In this document: in pieces, positions 1 to 8,672 of the stretch
How the letters are laid out: every line of letters starts with the position of its first letter
How positions within the stretch are numbered: position 1 is the stretch's first letter
Source: Actinomycetota bacterium
GTDB taxonomy: Bacteria; Actinomycetota; Thermoleophilia; Solirubrobacterales; 70-9
Assembly (NCBI GenBank): GCA_018268575.1
Contig: JAFDWF010000200.1
Span: 1-41,669 of the forward strand
Length of the DNA: 41,669 bases
Direction: 5' to 3'
Translations under genes and position numbers: made by a program
The notes under the pieces: model-generated
Told to the model about the DNA's origin: nothing
What the model saw: the letters and a program-made list of their open reading frames with translations, nothing else
Databases searched by the model: none

Positions 1-300
1 TCCGGCGGGGATCCCGCCGGATCATGCATCTTCCCTACGGGACCCGCGCGGATCGCACGGTCTTCGTGGCGTCTTTCCTCGGCCTCGTCACGGAGACGTC
101 GCATTCTTCTGTCCCGTCACGGAGACGCCGAACCCCCTGGTGCCGGCCCGTCCCTGCGCCAGCTTCCCTCGGAAACCTCCCGTCCCGGGACGCCTGGGCT
201 CCGATCGGTCCGGCCCGGACCACTCCGGACCGAACCCTCGCCCAGGCGCCAGCTCGACCAGTCACGCTACCCTCGCACCCCTCGTGGAACTACTCGTCTA
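1..300 (-). repeat. Composite intergenic repeat, copy A (cut by window edge)
   Basis: Read on the minus strand this stretch matches copies B and C. It holds half of the GGATCC-centred palindrome (1-21), the conserved core with its repeated CGTCTCCGTGACG motif (about 24-130), and the outer end with CGAGGGGTGCG (274-284). It shares a 20-base block (191-210, GACCGATCGGAGCCCAGGCG on minus) with copy B at 22158-22177. The left terminal hairpin seen in the other copies is reduced here to a short TCCCGGGACG remnant, so this copy looks internally deleted. No gene is convincing within it. Confidence 0.75.
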
Positions 301-397
301 GTGTCCTCCGGCCGAGCCGTCCCCGCCGGTGCAGAAATTTCCCAGTCCGGTGCGACAAACGTAACTTTTTGCGCGCCACTGTTGAGATTCCCCCTCC

Positions 398-403
398 TAG
401 GCT
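398..403 (+). promoter_or_regulatory. -10 box TAGGCT, leaderless start
   Basis: TAGGCT lies exactly 6 nt before ATG 410. With the usual spacing, transcription would begin at or next to the start codon. No clear -35 hexamer is visible. Confidence 0.5.
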
Positions 404-409
404 CTATCC

Positions 410-844
410 ATGGAGACCATGACCGAGCCCGGCACTGAAACCCGCATCGACGAGCTCTCGAAGCGTGTCGACTTCGGCTTCGAACAGGTGGACCGCCGGT
501 TCGCGCAGTTCGAATCCAGTGTCAATCGCCACTTCGACGACATTGATCGCCGATTCGAAGACGTCAACCACCGTTTCGAGGACGGCCAGAGAGAGACGAA
601 TCACCGGTTCGACCGGGTCGAATCCGATCTGCGCGAACTGCGCGCCGACACGAAAGCCGGCTTTGGACTGGTCGGTCGCGAATTCATCGCCGTCCGGGGC
701 GAGATGAAAGCGGGCTTCGACGCGGTCGGCGGCCGCTTCGACGCGATGCAGCGGCAGATGACCCGCTTCTTGGCCGCGACCCTCGGCAGCGTCATCGGTG
801 GGGTAATAGTCGGCGTCATCCTCTTGCTCCTGTCACATAACTGA
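410..844 (+). CDS. Coiled-coil protein with C-terminal membrane anchor
   Basis: A 144-residue protein of no recognised named family. Residues about 15-85 are a run of seven-residue repeats built on aromatic-acidic units such as VDRRFAQ, DIDRRFED and VNHRFED, typical of a long parallel coiled coil. Residues about 95-120 continue with amphipathic repeats (AGFGLVG, AGFDAVG), and residues about 121-141 form one hydrophobic membrane segment ending in a short tail. The predicted topology is a cytoplasmic rod tethered by its C terminus. ATG 410 is chosen because a TAGGCT box sits 6 nt upstream. It stands alone between repeat A and dnaE, followed by a short hairpin. Function unknown. Confidence 0.75.
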   Translation: METMTEPGTETRIDELSKRVDFGFEQVDRRFAQFESSVNRHFDDIDRRFEDVNHRFEDGQRETNHRFDRVESDLRELRADTKAGFGLVGREFIAVRGEMKAGFDAVGGRFDAMQRQMTRFLAATLGSVIGGVIVGVILLLLSHN

Positions 845-852
845 GCGAAAGG

Positions 853-869
853 CGCCGGAATTACCGGCG
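853..869 (+). terminator. Short GC hairpin after the coiled-coil gene
   Basis: CGCCGG (853-858) and CCGGCG (864-869) flank a 5-nt loop, 9 nt past the stop codon. No U-tract follows, so termination is only a suggestion. Confidence 0.35.
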
Positions 870-916
870 AAGTCGGCCGAGGCCATCCGCCCCGACTGGC
901 AGTATCGGTCGGACCC

Positions 917-3900
917 GTGAGCACGCCCGCCGCAGTCCACCTCCACGCCCACAGCGAGTACTCGCTGCTCGACGGCGCCTGCAAGATCGACGCGATGGCG
1001 GCGCGGGCGGCGGAGCTCGGTCAGCCCGCGCTCGGGCTCACCGACCACGGCGTGATGAACGGTGCCGTCGACCTCTACAAGGCCTGCCGGAAGCACGGGA
1101 TCAAACCGATCGTCGGGCTCGAGGCCTACCTGGTCGACGACCGCCAGGCGATCAAGGAGCAGACCCGCTACGAGCGCAACCACATCACCCTGCTGGCGGA
1201 GAGCGACACCGGCTTCTCCAACCTGGTCAAGCTCACCTCGGCAGGCTTCCTCGAGGGCTTCTCGCGCGGCAAGGCCAACGTCGACATGGAGCTGCTCGCC
1301 CGCCACTCGGAGGGCGTGATCGCGCTCAGCGGCTGCCTCGCCTCGCGCTTCTGCCGGCGCCTGGTCGAAGAGCGCGAGGACGACGCCCGCGCCCACCTCG
1401 ACGACCTGATCCAGGCCTTCGGCCCCGACCAGGTCTACATGGAGGTGCAGAAGAACGGGATCGACGAGCAGAACAAGGCCAACGAGGGGATCGTCCGCTT
1501 CGGCCGCGAGGTGGGCCGGCCGCTGGTCGCCACCGCCGACGTTCACTACCTGACCCGCGAGGACTTCGACAACCACGCGGCGCTCCTCTGCGTGCAGACG
1601 AAGTCGACCCTGGAAGCGCCGAAGATGAGCTTCGACACGAATGAGTTCTATATAAAAAGCTCCGCCGAAATGCACGAGGCGTTCGCCGAGTGGCCGGAGG
1701 CGGTGCCGAACTCGCTCGAGATCGCCGAACGCTGCTCGCTCGACATCGAGCTGGGCAACCTGCTGCTGCCGCGCTACCCGACCGAGACCGGCGAGGAGCC
1801 GGAGGCGATGCTGCGGCGGATCGCCGACGAGGGCCTGCGCGCCCGCTACGGCGACCCGCCGCCCGCCGAGGCGGTCGAGCGGCTCGAGTTCGAGCTCGGC
1901 GTGATCGAGAAGATGGGCTTCTCCTCCTACTTCCTGATCGTCTGGGACTTCGTCAGCTGGGCGAAGGAGAACGGCGTCGCCGTCGGCCCGGGCCGCGGCT
2001 CGGCGGCCGGCTCGATCGTCTCCTACGTGCTCCGCATCACCGACCTCGACCCGCTCAAAGAAGGGCTGATCTTCGAGCGCTTCCTCAACCCCGGGCGTAA
2101 ATCGATGCCCGATATCGACATCGACTTCTCGGTCCGCGGCCGCGAGCGGATGATCCGCTACGTCGCCGACAAATACGGCCGCGAGTCGGTCGCCCAGATC
2201 ATCACCTTCGGCAAGATGGCGCCGCGCGCCGCCACCCGCGACGCCGCCCGCGTGCTCGGCTATGACTACGGCACCGGCGACCGCCTCGCCAAGCTCATCC
2301 CCGAGCCGATCATGGGCCGCAGCCCGTCGTTCGAAGAATGCCTCAAGCCTGGGCAGGAGCTGAAAGGCGCCTACGACTCCGAGGCCGATTCGAAGAAGAT
2401 CATCGACGTCGCCCAGGGCCTCGAGGGGATCATCCGCAACAACTCGATCCACGCCGCCGCGGTGGTGATCTCCGACCGGCCGCTGCACGAGGTGGTGCCG
2501 CTGCAGCTGGCCGAGGACAAGACGGCGCCACCGGTCCAGAGCGCCGACGGCAAGGCCTCCAAGCCGGAGCGCCAGTACAAGATCGTGACCCAGTACTCGA
2601 TGGGCCCGGTCGAGGACCTGGGCCTGCTGAAGATGGACTTCCTCGGCCTGCGCAACCTCGACGTGATCGAGGACGCGATCGACATCATCCGGCGCTCGCG
2701 CGGCGAAGAGGTCCAGATGGACTCGATCCCGCTCGACGACCGCAAGACGTACGAGATGCTCGCCCGCGGCGACTCGACCGGCGTCTTCCAGTTCGAGTCG
2801 GACGGGATGCGCGACGCGCTCAAACGGGTCGGCCCGACCGAATTCGCCGACCTGGTCGCGCTCGGCGCCCTCTACCGGCCGGGGGCGATGGCCTACATCC
2901 CTACCTACGCGAAGGGCAAGAAAGACCCCTCGACGGTGCGCTACCCGGACCCGCGCCTGCGCGCGATCACCGAGGAGACGCACGGCTGCGTGATCTACCA
3001 GGAGCAGTTGATGGCGATCGCGCGCGAGATGGCGGGCTTCTCCGGCACCGAGGCGGACGATCTGCGCAAGGCGGTCGGCAAGAAGAAGCGCGACCTGATG
3101 GCGACGATGAAAGACAAGTTCATGGAAGGGCTGGAGAAGTCCGGCACCGCCGCGAACGTCGCCAAGGACCTCTGGAAACTGAACGAAGCCGCCGCCGACT
3201 ACTCCTTCAACAAGTCGCACGCCGCCTGCTACGGGCTGATCTCCTACCGCACCGCCTACCTGAAGGCCAACTACCCGGCCGAGTACATGGCGGCGGTGAT
3301 CTCCTCGGTGATGAACACCAAAGACAAGGTGCCGTTCTTCGTCAACCGCTGCGCGGAGATGGGGATCGACGTGCTGCCGCCCGACGTCAACGCCTCCGAT
3401 CACAGCTTCGTCGTCTCCGAGAACGCGATCCGCTTCGGCCTCGATGCGGTGAAGAACGTCGGTCACGCCGCGGTCGAGGCGATCCTGCGCGCCCGCGAGG
3501 ATGCTCCGATCAGCTCGATCTACGACTTCTGCGAACGGGTCGACTCGCGTGCGGTCAACAAACGGGCGATCGAATGCCTGATCAAATGCGGCGCCCTCGA
3601 CAGCACCGAGGCGTCGCGCCGGGGCATGCTGGAGACGCTTCCGGCGGCCCAGGCGTCGGGACAGAAGGCGCAGGAAGACGCGCAGCTCGGCCAGGGCTCG
3701 ATCTTCGACTTCGGCGACGGCGACGCGGGCGGCGGCGGTCCGGCCCAGGCGCAGGCGCGCCCGCCGATCCCGGCCGCCGAGTTCGACCGCGCCGAGCTCC
3801 TGGCGATGGAGAAGGAGACGCTCGGCACCTACCTGTCATCGCACCCGCTGACTGAAGTCGGGCCGGCGCTGCGGGCGCGGGTCGACTGCAGCCTCTCCGA

Positions 3901-4462
3901 GCTCGACCGCAAACCGGACGGCGCCTGGGTCACGGTCGGTGGGATCGTCGTCGAGTGCAAAAAGATCCGCACCAAGAGCGGCAGCCAGATGATGTTCGCC
4001 ACCCTCGACGACGTCGAGGGCCAGATCGAGATGCTCGTCTTCAAGGCCGACGAGGCGGAGAGCGCCCAGGTGATCGCCCCCGACGCGATCGTGATCGTGC
4101 GCGGCCGGATCGACCACAAGGACCGCGGCGAGACGAAGTTGGTGGTGCAGGAAGCGCAGCGCTTCGAACCGGACGCCGAGGAGGTCGAGCGGGCGGCGAA
4201 GAACGGGCCGCCGGCGCGGTCCGCTCCCGGTGGCCCGTTCCAGTTCTCGCTGCCGGCCGAGAAGGCCTTCGACCCGGCCGTCCAGGAGGAGCTGAAGGCG
4301 CTCTTCGAGGACCACAAGGGCGAGTCCGAAGTGCGCTTCGTGGTGGAGATGTCGCGAGGCCCGAAGCTGATCCGCTGCGGCGACAAGTACAAGGTCGAGC
4401 CCTCGCCGAACCTCCGCTACGAGATCGGGCAGCTCTTGGGCGCCGACGCCATCGCTGCCTGA
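917..4462 (+). CDS. dnaE: DNA polymerase III alpha subunit (DnaE)
   Basis: Replicative polymerase catalytic subunit, 1181 residues, the usual DnaE1 length. An N-terminal PHP domain (about 1-270) opens with HLHAHSEYSLLDG and keeps TDHG. The catalytic palm carries PDIDIDF (Asp399, 401, 403). Fingers and helix-hairpin-helix regions follow, and near residues 1005-1050 lies an OB fold (VTVGGIVVECKKIRTKSG). The acidic linker around 920-950 is glycine-rich. The GTG start places the PHP domain directly at the N terminus as in the family. A weak TATCGG lies 8 nt upstream. The gene is followed closely by a small Cys-rich gene that has its own promoter. Very secure. Confidence 0.98.
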   Translation: MSTPAAVHLHAHSEYSLLDGACKIDAMAARAAELGQPALGLTDHGVMNGAVDLYKACRKHGIKPIVGLEAYLVDDRQAIKEQTRYERNHITLLAESDTGFSNLVKLTSAGFLEGFSRGKANVDMELLARHSEGVIALSGCLASRFCRRLVEEREDDARAHLDDLIQAFGPDQVYMEVQKNGIDEQNKANEGIVRFGREVGRPLVATADVHYLTREDFDNHAALLCVQTKSTLEAPKMSFDTNEFYIKSSAEMHEAFAEWPEAVPNSLEIAERCSLDIELGNLLLPRYPTETGEEPEAMLRRIADEGLRARYGDPPPAEAVERLEFELGVIEKMGFSSYFLIVWDFVSWAKENGVAVGPGRGSAAGSIVSYVLRITDLDPLKEGLIFERFLNPGRKSMPDIDIDFSVRGRERMIRYVADKYGRESVAQIITFGKMAPRAATRDAARVLGYDYGTGDRLAKLIPEPIMGRSPSFEECLKPGQELKGAYDSEADSKKIIDVAQGLEGIIRNNSIHAAAVVISDRPLHEVVPLQLAEDKTAPPVQSADGKASKPERQYKIVTQYSMGPVEDLGLLKMDFLGLRNLDVIEDAIDIIRRSRGEEVQMDSIPLDDRKTYEMLARGDSTGVFQFESDGMRDALKRVGPTEFADLVALGALYRPGAMAYIPTYAKGKKDPSTVRYPDPRLRAITEETHGCVIYQEQLMAIAREMAGFSGTEADDLRKAVGKKKRDLMATMKDKFMEGLEKSGTAANVAKDLWKLNEAAADYSFNKSHAACYGLISYRTAYLKANYPAEYMAAVISSVMNTKDKVPFFVNRCAEMGIDVLPPDVNASDHSFVVSENAIRFGLDAVKNVGHAAVEAILRAREDAPISSIYDFCERVDSRAVNKRAIECLIKCGALDSTEASRRGMLETLPAAQASGQKAQEDAQLGQGSIFDFGDGDAGGGGPAQAQARPPIPAAEFDRAELLAMEKETLGTYLSSHPLTEVGPALRARVDCSLSELDRKPDGAWVTVGGIVVECKKIRTKSGSQMMFATLDDVEGQIEMLVFKADEAESAQVIAPDAIVIVRGRIDHKDRGETKLVVQEAQRFEPDAEEVERAAKNGPPARSAPGGPFQFSLPAEKAFDPAVQEELKALFEDHKGESEVRFVVEMSRGPKLIRCGDKYKVEPSPNLRYEIGQLLGADAIAA

Positions 4463-4476
4463 GAGCCGCAAACGGC

Positions 4477-4505
4477 TTGGTTCCGCGGTCCCACCTCCCT
4501 AGACT
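4477..4505 (+). promoter_or_regulatory. Promoter TTGGTT-17-TAGACT
   Basis: A -35-like TTGGTT (4477-4482) and a -10 TAGACT (4500-4505) are spaced by 17 nt. The -10 lies 6 nt before ATG 4512, predicting a leaderless message. This is the most complete promoter in the window. Confidence 0.6.
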
Positions 4506-4511
4506 TTCCCT

Positions 4512-4889
4512 ATGTCCGTAACCCGCACCAAGGTCGGCGAGTGCCGCCAGTGCCGCTCCTTCTGCGACAAGATGGTCGAGCCGCGGGGCTGCATCGAACT
4601 CGGCTGCCGCTTCCTCTACAGCTACGTCGATCGTCTCGACGGGCGTCAGTACGTCGGCTGCATGCAGGAAGTCTTCGGCGCCCAGGTCGACCTCGCGGCG
4701 GTGCTCGAGAAGGGCGGTTTCGGCGGCGTCAAGATGACCGGGGAGCCGCTGCCGCACTGCCAGTTCTCGGTCGAGCAGGCCTACCAGGGGGAGGGCGAGT
4801 CCTATGACTGCGTCAACCGCCGTTTCTTCGATTGCACCGACGAAGGCGCCGAGGGTCTGCGCGCCTTCGACCTTCGCGACGCTGTCTGA
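4512..4889 (+). CDS. Cysteine-rich conserved hypothetical protein
   Basis: A 125-residue soluble protein with nine cysteines (11, 14, 18, 27, 32, 50, 83, 100, 108). The N-terminal series C-x2-C-x3-C-x8-C-x4-C resembles a metal or iron-sulfur ligand set, though it matches no named site I know. There is no signal peptide or membrane segment. It lies 50 nt after dnaE and 42 nt before an acyl-CoA dehydrogenase, each with its own -10 box, so it may be a single-gene unit. Alternatives are a zinc ribbon-like adaptor or an Fe-S carrier for the neighbouring flavoenzyme. No function is assigned. Confidence 0.8.
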   Translation: MSVTRTKVGECRQCRSFCDKMVEPRGCIELGCRFLYSYVDRLDGRQYVGCMQEVFGAQVDLAAVLEKGGFGGVKMTGEPLPHCQFSVEQAYQGEGESYDCVNRRFFDCTDEGAEGLRAFDLRDAV

Positions 4890-4917
4890 ATTTCGTGTAA
4901 GACGACATGGATTGATG

Positions 4918-4923
4918 TAGGAT
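4918..4923 (+). promoter_or_regulatory. -10 box TAGGAT before acyl-CoA dehydrogenase
   Basis: TAGGAT ends 8 nt before GTG 4932. The spacing is consistent with a leaderless or near-leaderless transcript. No good -35 is seen. Confidence 0.45.
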
Positions 4924-4931
4924 CCGCGATC

Positions 4932-6233
4932 GTGAGTGACGCCATCACCACCGCTCCCGAGGCGGACTCGGAAGAGATCCTGACCGGGATGGCCGGCGAG
5001 CCGCCCGTCGCCGACCAGGGGCGCGGCTTCACCATCGAGCTCACCCAGGACCAGAAGGACATCAAGGAGTGGGTGCACGGCTTCGCCGCGGGCGTCGTCC
5101 GCCCGGCCGCCCACGAATGGGACGAACGCGAGGAGACGCCCTGGCCGGTGATCCAGGAGGCCGCCAAGATCGGCCTCTACAGCTTCGAAGCGATGGGCCA
5201 GTTCTGGGCCGACGACACCGGTCTGACGTTGCCGATCGCCAACGAGGAGCTCTTCTGGGGCGATGCCGGGATCGGCATGGCGATCATGGGAACGTCGCTT
5301 GCCGTCGCCGCGATCTTCGGGCAGGGGACGCCGGAGCAGATGGGGGAGTGGATCCCCCAATGCTTCGGCACGCCCGACGACGTCAAGCTGGCTGCCTTCT
5401 GCGCCTCCGAGCCGGACGCCGGCTCCGACGTCTCGGCGATCCGCACCACCGCCAAGTACGACGAGGCGAAGGACGAGTGGGTGCTGAACGGCCAGAAGGC
5501 CTGGGCGACCAACGGCGGCATCGCCAACGTGCACGTGGTGATCGCCTCGGTCGACCGGGAGCTCGGGTCGCGTGGCCACGCCGCCTTCGTGATCCCGCCG
5601 GGGACGCCCGGTTGCGAGCAGGGCGCCAAGGTGAAGAAGCACGGCCTGCGCGCCTCTCACACCGCCGACGTCCACCTCGACGACTGTCGCGTCCCGGGCT
5701 CCTGCCTGCTCGGCGGCAAGGAGAAGCTCGAGGAGCGCCTGGCGCGTGTGCGCGAAGGCAAGAGATCGAAATCGCAGGCGGCGATGCAGACCTTCGAGGC
5801 GAGCCGGCCGGTGGTCGGCGCGCAGGCGCTCGGGATCGCCCGGGCGGCCTACGAATTCGCGCTCGAGTACGCCAAAGAGCGGCGCCAGTTCGGCCGCGCG
5901 ATCGTCGAGAACCAGGCGGTCGCCTTCACCCTCGCCGACATGAAGCTGGAGATCGACGCGGTGCGGCTCTTGGTCTGGCGCGCCGCCTGGATGGGCCGCA
6001 CCGGCAAGAAGTTCGAGAACGCCGAGGGCTCGATGTCGAAGCTGAAGGCGGGCGAGGTCGCCGTCTGGGCGACCGAGCGGGCGATCCAGATCCTCGGCGG
6101 CAACGGCTATACCCGCGAGTTCCCGGTCGAGCGCATGTCCCGTGACGCCAAGATCTACACGATCTTCGAGGGCACCTCCGAGATCCAGCGCCTGGTCATC
6201 GCCCGCGCGATCTCCGGCGTCCACATCCAGTAG
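4932..6233 (+). CDS. Acyl-CoA dehydrogenase
   Basis: FAD-dependent oxidation of an acyl-CoA thioester to the 2-enoyl-CoA, normally passing electrons to electron-transfer flavoprotein. The 433 residues show the three-part fold: an N-terminal helical domain, a beta domain with [14 protein letters not shown] and [12 protein letters not shown] (flavin and substrate contacts), and a C-terminal helical domain with RQFGRAI and [15 protein letters not shown]. Glu413 in IFEGTSEIQ is at the position of the catalytic base of medium-chain enzymes. About 25 acidic N-terminal residues precede the domain. Chain-length specificity cannot be read from the sequence. No ETF or thiolase genes are nearby. A hairpin terminator follows. 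Confidence 0.93.
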   Translation: MSDAITTAPEADSEEILTGMAGEPPVADQGRGFTIELTQDQKDIKEWVHGFAAGVVRPAAHEWDEREETPWPVIQEAAKIGLYSFEAMGQFWADDTGLTLPIANEELFWGDAGIGMAIMGTSLAVAAIFGQGTPEQMGEWIPQCFGTPDDVKLAAFCASEPDAGSDVSAIRTTAKYDEAKDEWVLNGQKAWATNGGIANVHVVIASVDRELGSRGHAAFVIPPGTPGCEQGAKVKKHGLRASHTADVHLDDCRVPGSCLLGGKEKLEERLARVREGKRSKSQAAMQTFEASRPVVGAQALGIARAAYEFALEYAKERRQFGRAIVENQAVAFTLADMKLEIDAVRLLVWRAAWMGRTGKKFENAEGSMSKLKAGEVAVWATERAIQILGGNGYTREFPVERMSRDAKIYTIFEGTSEIQRLVIARAISGVHIQ

Positions 6234-6254
6234 TCCGAATTTACGGCGGGAGAG

Positions 6255-6282
6255 CGAGGGTCGGTCGGGGGGCCGACCCTCG
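6255..6282. terminator. Hairpin terminator between convergent genes
   Basis: CGAGGGTCGG (6255-6264) pairs perfectly with CCGACCCTCG (6273-6282) across an 8-nt loop, 22 nt after the acyl-CoA dehydrogenase stop. It may serve both this gene and the opposing nfo gene. No U-run is present. Confidence 0.6.
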
Positions 6283-6298
6283 TCGCCTGCCCAAACCC

Positions 6299-6347
6299 AG
6301 TGCGTTCGCAGTTACCCACACAGAGTGTGGGTAACTGCGAACGCACT
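6299..6347. repeat. Perfect 23-bp palindrome with 3-nt loop
   Basis: Positions 6299-6321 and 6325-6347 are exact reverse complements around AGA. It lies between the convergent acyl-CoA dehydrogenase and nfo genes, 10 nt past the nfo stop. The stem is only moderately GC-rich and has no T-run, unlike an ordinary terminator. Palindromes of near-equal arm length occur inside repeat copies B (24 bp) and D (23 bp) with different sequence. Confidence 0.9.
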
Positions 6348-6356
6348 CGCCCGCCG

Positions 6357-7220
6357 CTACTTTGCGCGCCTTTTCAGGCCCTCTCGGCGCAGGCGCCTCG
6401 CCGCGGTCACTTCGGCCTTGCTGGTGCCCTTCTTGTCCGGTCCGGGCGTCTCCAGGGTCGCCGGGAGGCCTTCGAAGCGGGGCTCGGAGAGGAAGGCGGC
6501 GAGGCCCTCGCGGCCCATCTCGCCTTTGCCGATGTTGGCGTGGCGGTCGCGGCAGGAGCCGAGCGGGGCGGCGGCGTCGTTGACGTGGACGGCGCCGAGG
6601 CGGTCGATGCCGACCTTCTCGTCGGCTTCGTCGAGGACCGCCGCCAGGTGCTCTTGGTTGGTGATGTCGTAGCCCTGCACGAACATGTGGCAGGAGTCGA
6701 GGCAGAGGCCGAGGCGCTCGCCGCCGCCGGCGAGGTCGATCAACTCCGCCGTCTCGTCGAAGTCACGCCCGATCAGGCCTTTGTGTCCCGCCGTCTGCTC
6801 GAGCAGCAGCTTGCAGCGGTCGGAGTCCTTGAGAGCGCCCTTGATCACTTTGGCGGCGCGTTTCAGGGACGGTCCGAGCGGATCGCCAAGGGTGGAGCCG
6901 GGGTGAAGGACGACGCCCGCTGCGCCGATCCCGTCGCCGATCCGCAGCGAGTGCGTGAGCGAGGCGAGCGACTTCTTGCTGAGCTCTTTGTCTTTGGTCG
7001 CGGTGTTGATCAGGTAGACGGCGTGGATGATCACCCGTTCGACCTTGGAGGCGTCCATCGCCTCCCGGAACGCCGCGAAATCGTCCTCGCCATAGTTGGT
7101 CGGGCGCCACATGCGCGGGCTCTGGTTGAAGATCTGGATAGATTCGCAGCCGCGTTCGGATCCTCGCTCGACCGCTTTGTCGAGACCGCCGGCCGTGGAG
7201 ACGTGAGCGCCGATGAACAT
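6357..7220 (-). CDS. nfo: Endonuclease IV (AP endonuclease)
   Basis: Cleaves DNA 5' of abasic sites in base-excision repair using a three-metal site in a TIM barrel. The 287 residues begin FIGAHVSTAGG and contain QIFNQSPRMW, VVLHPGSTLG, LLLEQTAG, GLCLDSCHMFVQGYD, HVNDAAAPLGSCRDRHANIG and LETPG, which supply the His/Glu/Asp metal ligands of the family. The frame stays open to 7292, but homologous sequence begins at ATG 7220, so that start is used. That ATG overlaps the divergent gltX start within one CATG. A 23-bp palindrome lies just beyond the 3' end. Confidence 0.96.
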   Translation of the reverse strand: MFIGAHVSTAGGLDKAVERGSERGCESIQIFNQSPRMWRPTNYGEDDFAAFREAMDASKVERVIIHAVYLINTATKDKELSKKSLASLTHSLRIGDGIGAAGVVLHPGSTLGDPLGPSLKRAAKVIKGALKDSDRCKLLLEQTAGHKGLIGRDFDETAELIDLAGGGERLGLCLDSCHMFVQGYDITNQEHLAAVLDEADEKVGIDRLGAVHVNDAAAPLGSCRDRHANIGKGEMGREGLAAFLSEPRFEGLPATLETPGPDKKGTSKAEVTAARRLRREGLKRRAK

Positions 7221-8592
7221 GGAAAGAGATAACCCCCGATTTCGGTTTGCCCCTTCGCCGACCGGTGCTCTGCACATCGGGGGAGCGCGCACCGCACTCT
7301 ACAACTGGCTCGCCGCTCGCCACGCCGCCGACGGGCGCCTCGTGCTGCGGATCGAGGACACCGACCGCGAGCGCTCGACCGCGGAGCACGTCGACCAGAT
7401 CCTCGACGCGATGGACTGGCTCGGCCTCACCTACGACGAGGGGCCGATCTCCCAGGCCGGCCGCGCCGACCGCCATGCCGCCGCGCTCGAGCAGTTGCTC
7501 GCCGCCGGGGTCGCCTACCGCGACGCGGCGACGGCCAAGGACGTCGAGGCCTGGAAGGCCGAGCACGGCGCCGGCCGGGGCTACCGCGGCACGCCCACCG
7601 AGGAGCCCGGCGCCGCCGTCCGCCTGCGCGTCCCCGACGACGGCGAGACGATCGTCGAGGACCTGATCCACGGCCCGGTCGCCTTCCCCAACGCCTCCTA
7701 CGACGACTTCGTGATCGCCCGTGCCGACGACACCGTCCTCTACAACTTCGCCGTCGCCGTCGACGACGCCGAGATGGGGATCACCGAGGTCGTCCGCGGC
7801 GACGACCACCTCTCCAACACGCCGAAGCAGCTGCTCGTGCTGCGCGCGCTCGGCCACGAGCCGCCTCGCTACGCCCACCTGCCGCTGCTGCACGGCCCCG
7901 ACGGCAAGAAGCTCTCCAAGCGCCACGGCGCCGCCTCGGTGCAGGAGCTGCGCGAGGCCGGCTACCTGCCCGCTGCGGTCCGCAACTACCTGGCGCTGCT
8001 CGGCTGGGGGACCGACGACGACACCACGCTGATGTCGACCGAGGAGCTGATCCGCCGCTTCGAGGTCGCCGACGTCGGCAAGGCGGCGGCGATCTTCGAC
8101 GAGAAGAAGCTGCGCTGGCTGAACGGCCGCTTCATGCGCGAGATGCCGCTCGACGAATACACGCTCGCAGTCTCCCGCCACCTCGGCCGTGAGCCCGACG
8201 AGCGCCTGCGCGAGGCCTGCGCGATCAGCCAGGACAAAGCGCAGACGCTGGCGGAGGTATGGCCGCTGATCCGCTTCCTCTACGAGCCGCCGGTCGACGA
8301 CGCGAAGGCCTGGGCGAAGGTGATGAAGGAGGGGGCGGGGGAGCTGCTCGCCGCCGCCGCCGAGGCGCTTGCCGCGGTCGAGCCCTACACGGCGGAGTCG
8401 ATCGAGGGCGCCCTCGCGCCGCTGCTCGCCCGCTTCGATGTCAAAGCGGGGCGCCTCTACCAGCCGCTGCGGGTGGCGATCACCGGGACCTCGGTCTCAC
8501 CGGGGATCTTCGAGTCGCTTGCCGCCCTCGGCAGGGAGGAGACCCTGAATCGGGTTCGGGACGCATCGAAGCGCCTGGCTGCCGCTCCGTGA
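7213..8592 (+). CDS. gltX: Glutamyl-tRNA synthetase
   Basis: Class I synthetase charging tRNA with glutamate, 459 residues. RFAPSPTGALHIGGAR carries the HIGH-type signature (His21 region) and KKLSKRHG near residues 232-238 is the KMSKS loop. The anticodon-binding alpha-helical domain fills the C terminus. ATG 7213 and ATG 7219 are both possible; the second overlaps the nfo start in CATG, and GGAG lies 12 nt before the first. Because gatCAB and tRNA-Gln(CTG) are in the same window, the enzyme may be non-discriminating and also charge tRNA-Gln with Glu. That is inference; discrimination cannot be read directly here. Confidence 0.97.
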   Translation: MNMERDNPRFRFAPSPTGALHIGGARTALYNWLAARHAADGRLVLRIEDTDRERSTAEHVDQILDAMDWLGLTYDEGPISQAGRADRHAAALEQLLAAGVAYRDAATAKDVEAWKAEHGAGRGYRGTPTEEPGAAVRLRVPDDGETIVEDLIHGPVAFPNASYDDFVIARADDTVLYNFAVAVDDAEMGITEVVRGDDHLSNTPKQLLVLRALGHEPPRYAHLPLLHGPDGKKLSKRHGAASVQELREAGYLPAAVRNYLALLGWGTDDDTTLMSTEELIRRFEVADVGKAAAIFDEKKLRWLNGRFMREMPLDEYTLAVSRHLGREPDERLREACAISQDKAQTLAEVWPLIRFLYEPPVDDAKAWAKVMKEGAGELLAAAAEALAAVEPYTAESIEGALAPLLARFDVKAGRLYQPLRVAITGTSVSPGIFESLAALGREETLNRVRDASKRLAAAP

Positions 8593-8634
8593 GGGGGTTT
8601 TCCCCGCGATTCGCGTCAACTCATACCCAATACC

Positions 8635-8640
8635 TAGGCT
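8635..8640 (+). promoter_or_regulatory. -10 box TAGGCT upstream of HDOD-LuxR gene
   Basis: TAGGCT lies 32 nt before ATG 8673, so unlike most genes here a short leader is predicted. Surrounding bases are unusually AT-rich. Confidence 0.4.
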
Positions 8641-8672
8641 TTTCCGGCTAAACCATCACCGCCCATCTGCCG

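Noticed and set aside
24..422. 132-codon plus frame in repeat A as a gene
   Set aside because: Arises from the repeat core and runs into unrelated sequence; only the first 33 codons are shared. Reported as a low-interest peptide question instead.
833..3466. Long open frame on minus opposite dnaE
   Set aside because: It is a GC-rich shadow of dnaE; its product is rich in V, D, R, H and G with no domain, and dnaE is certain.
4041..6224. Long minus frame opposite dnaE end and acyl-CoA dehydrogenase
   Set aside because: It crosses two real genes on the other strand and shows no motif; typical high-GC shadow.
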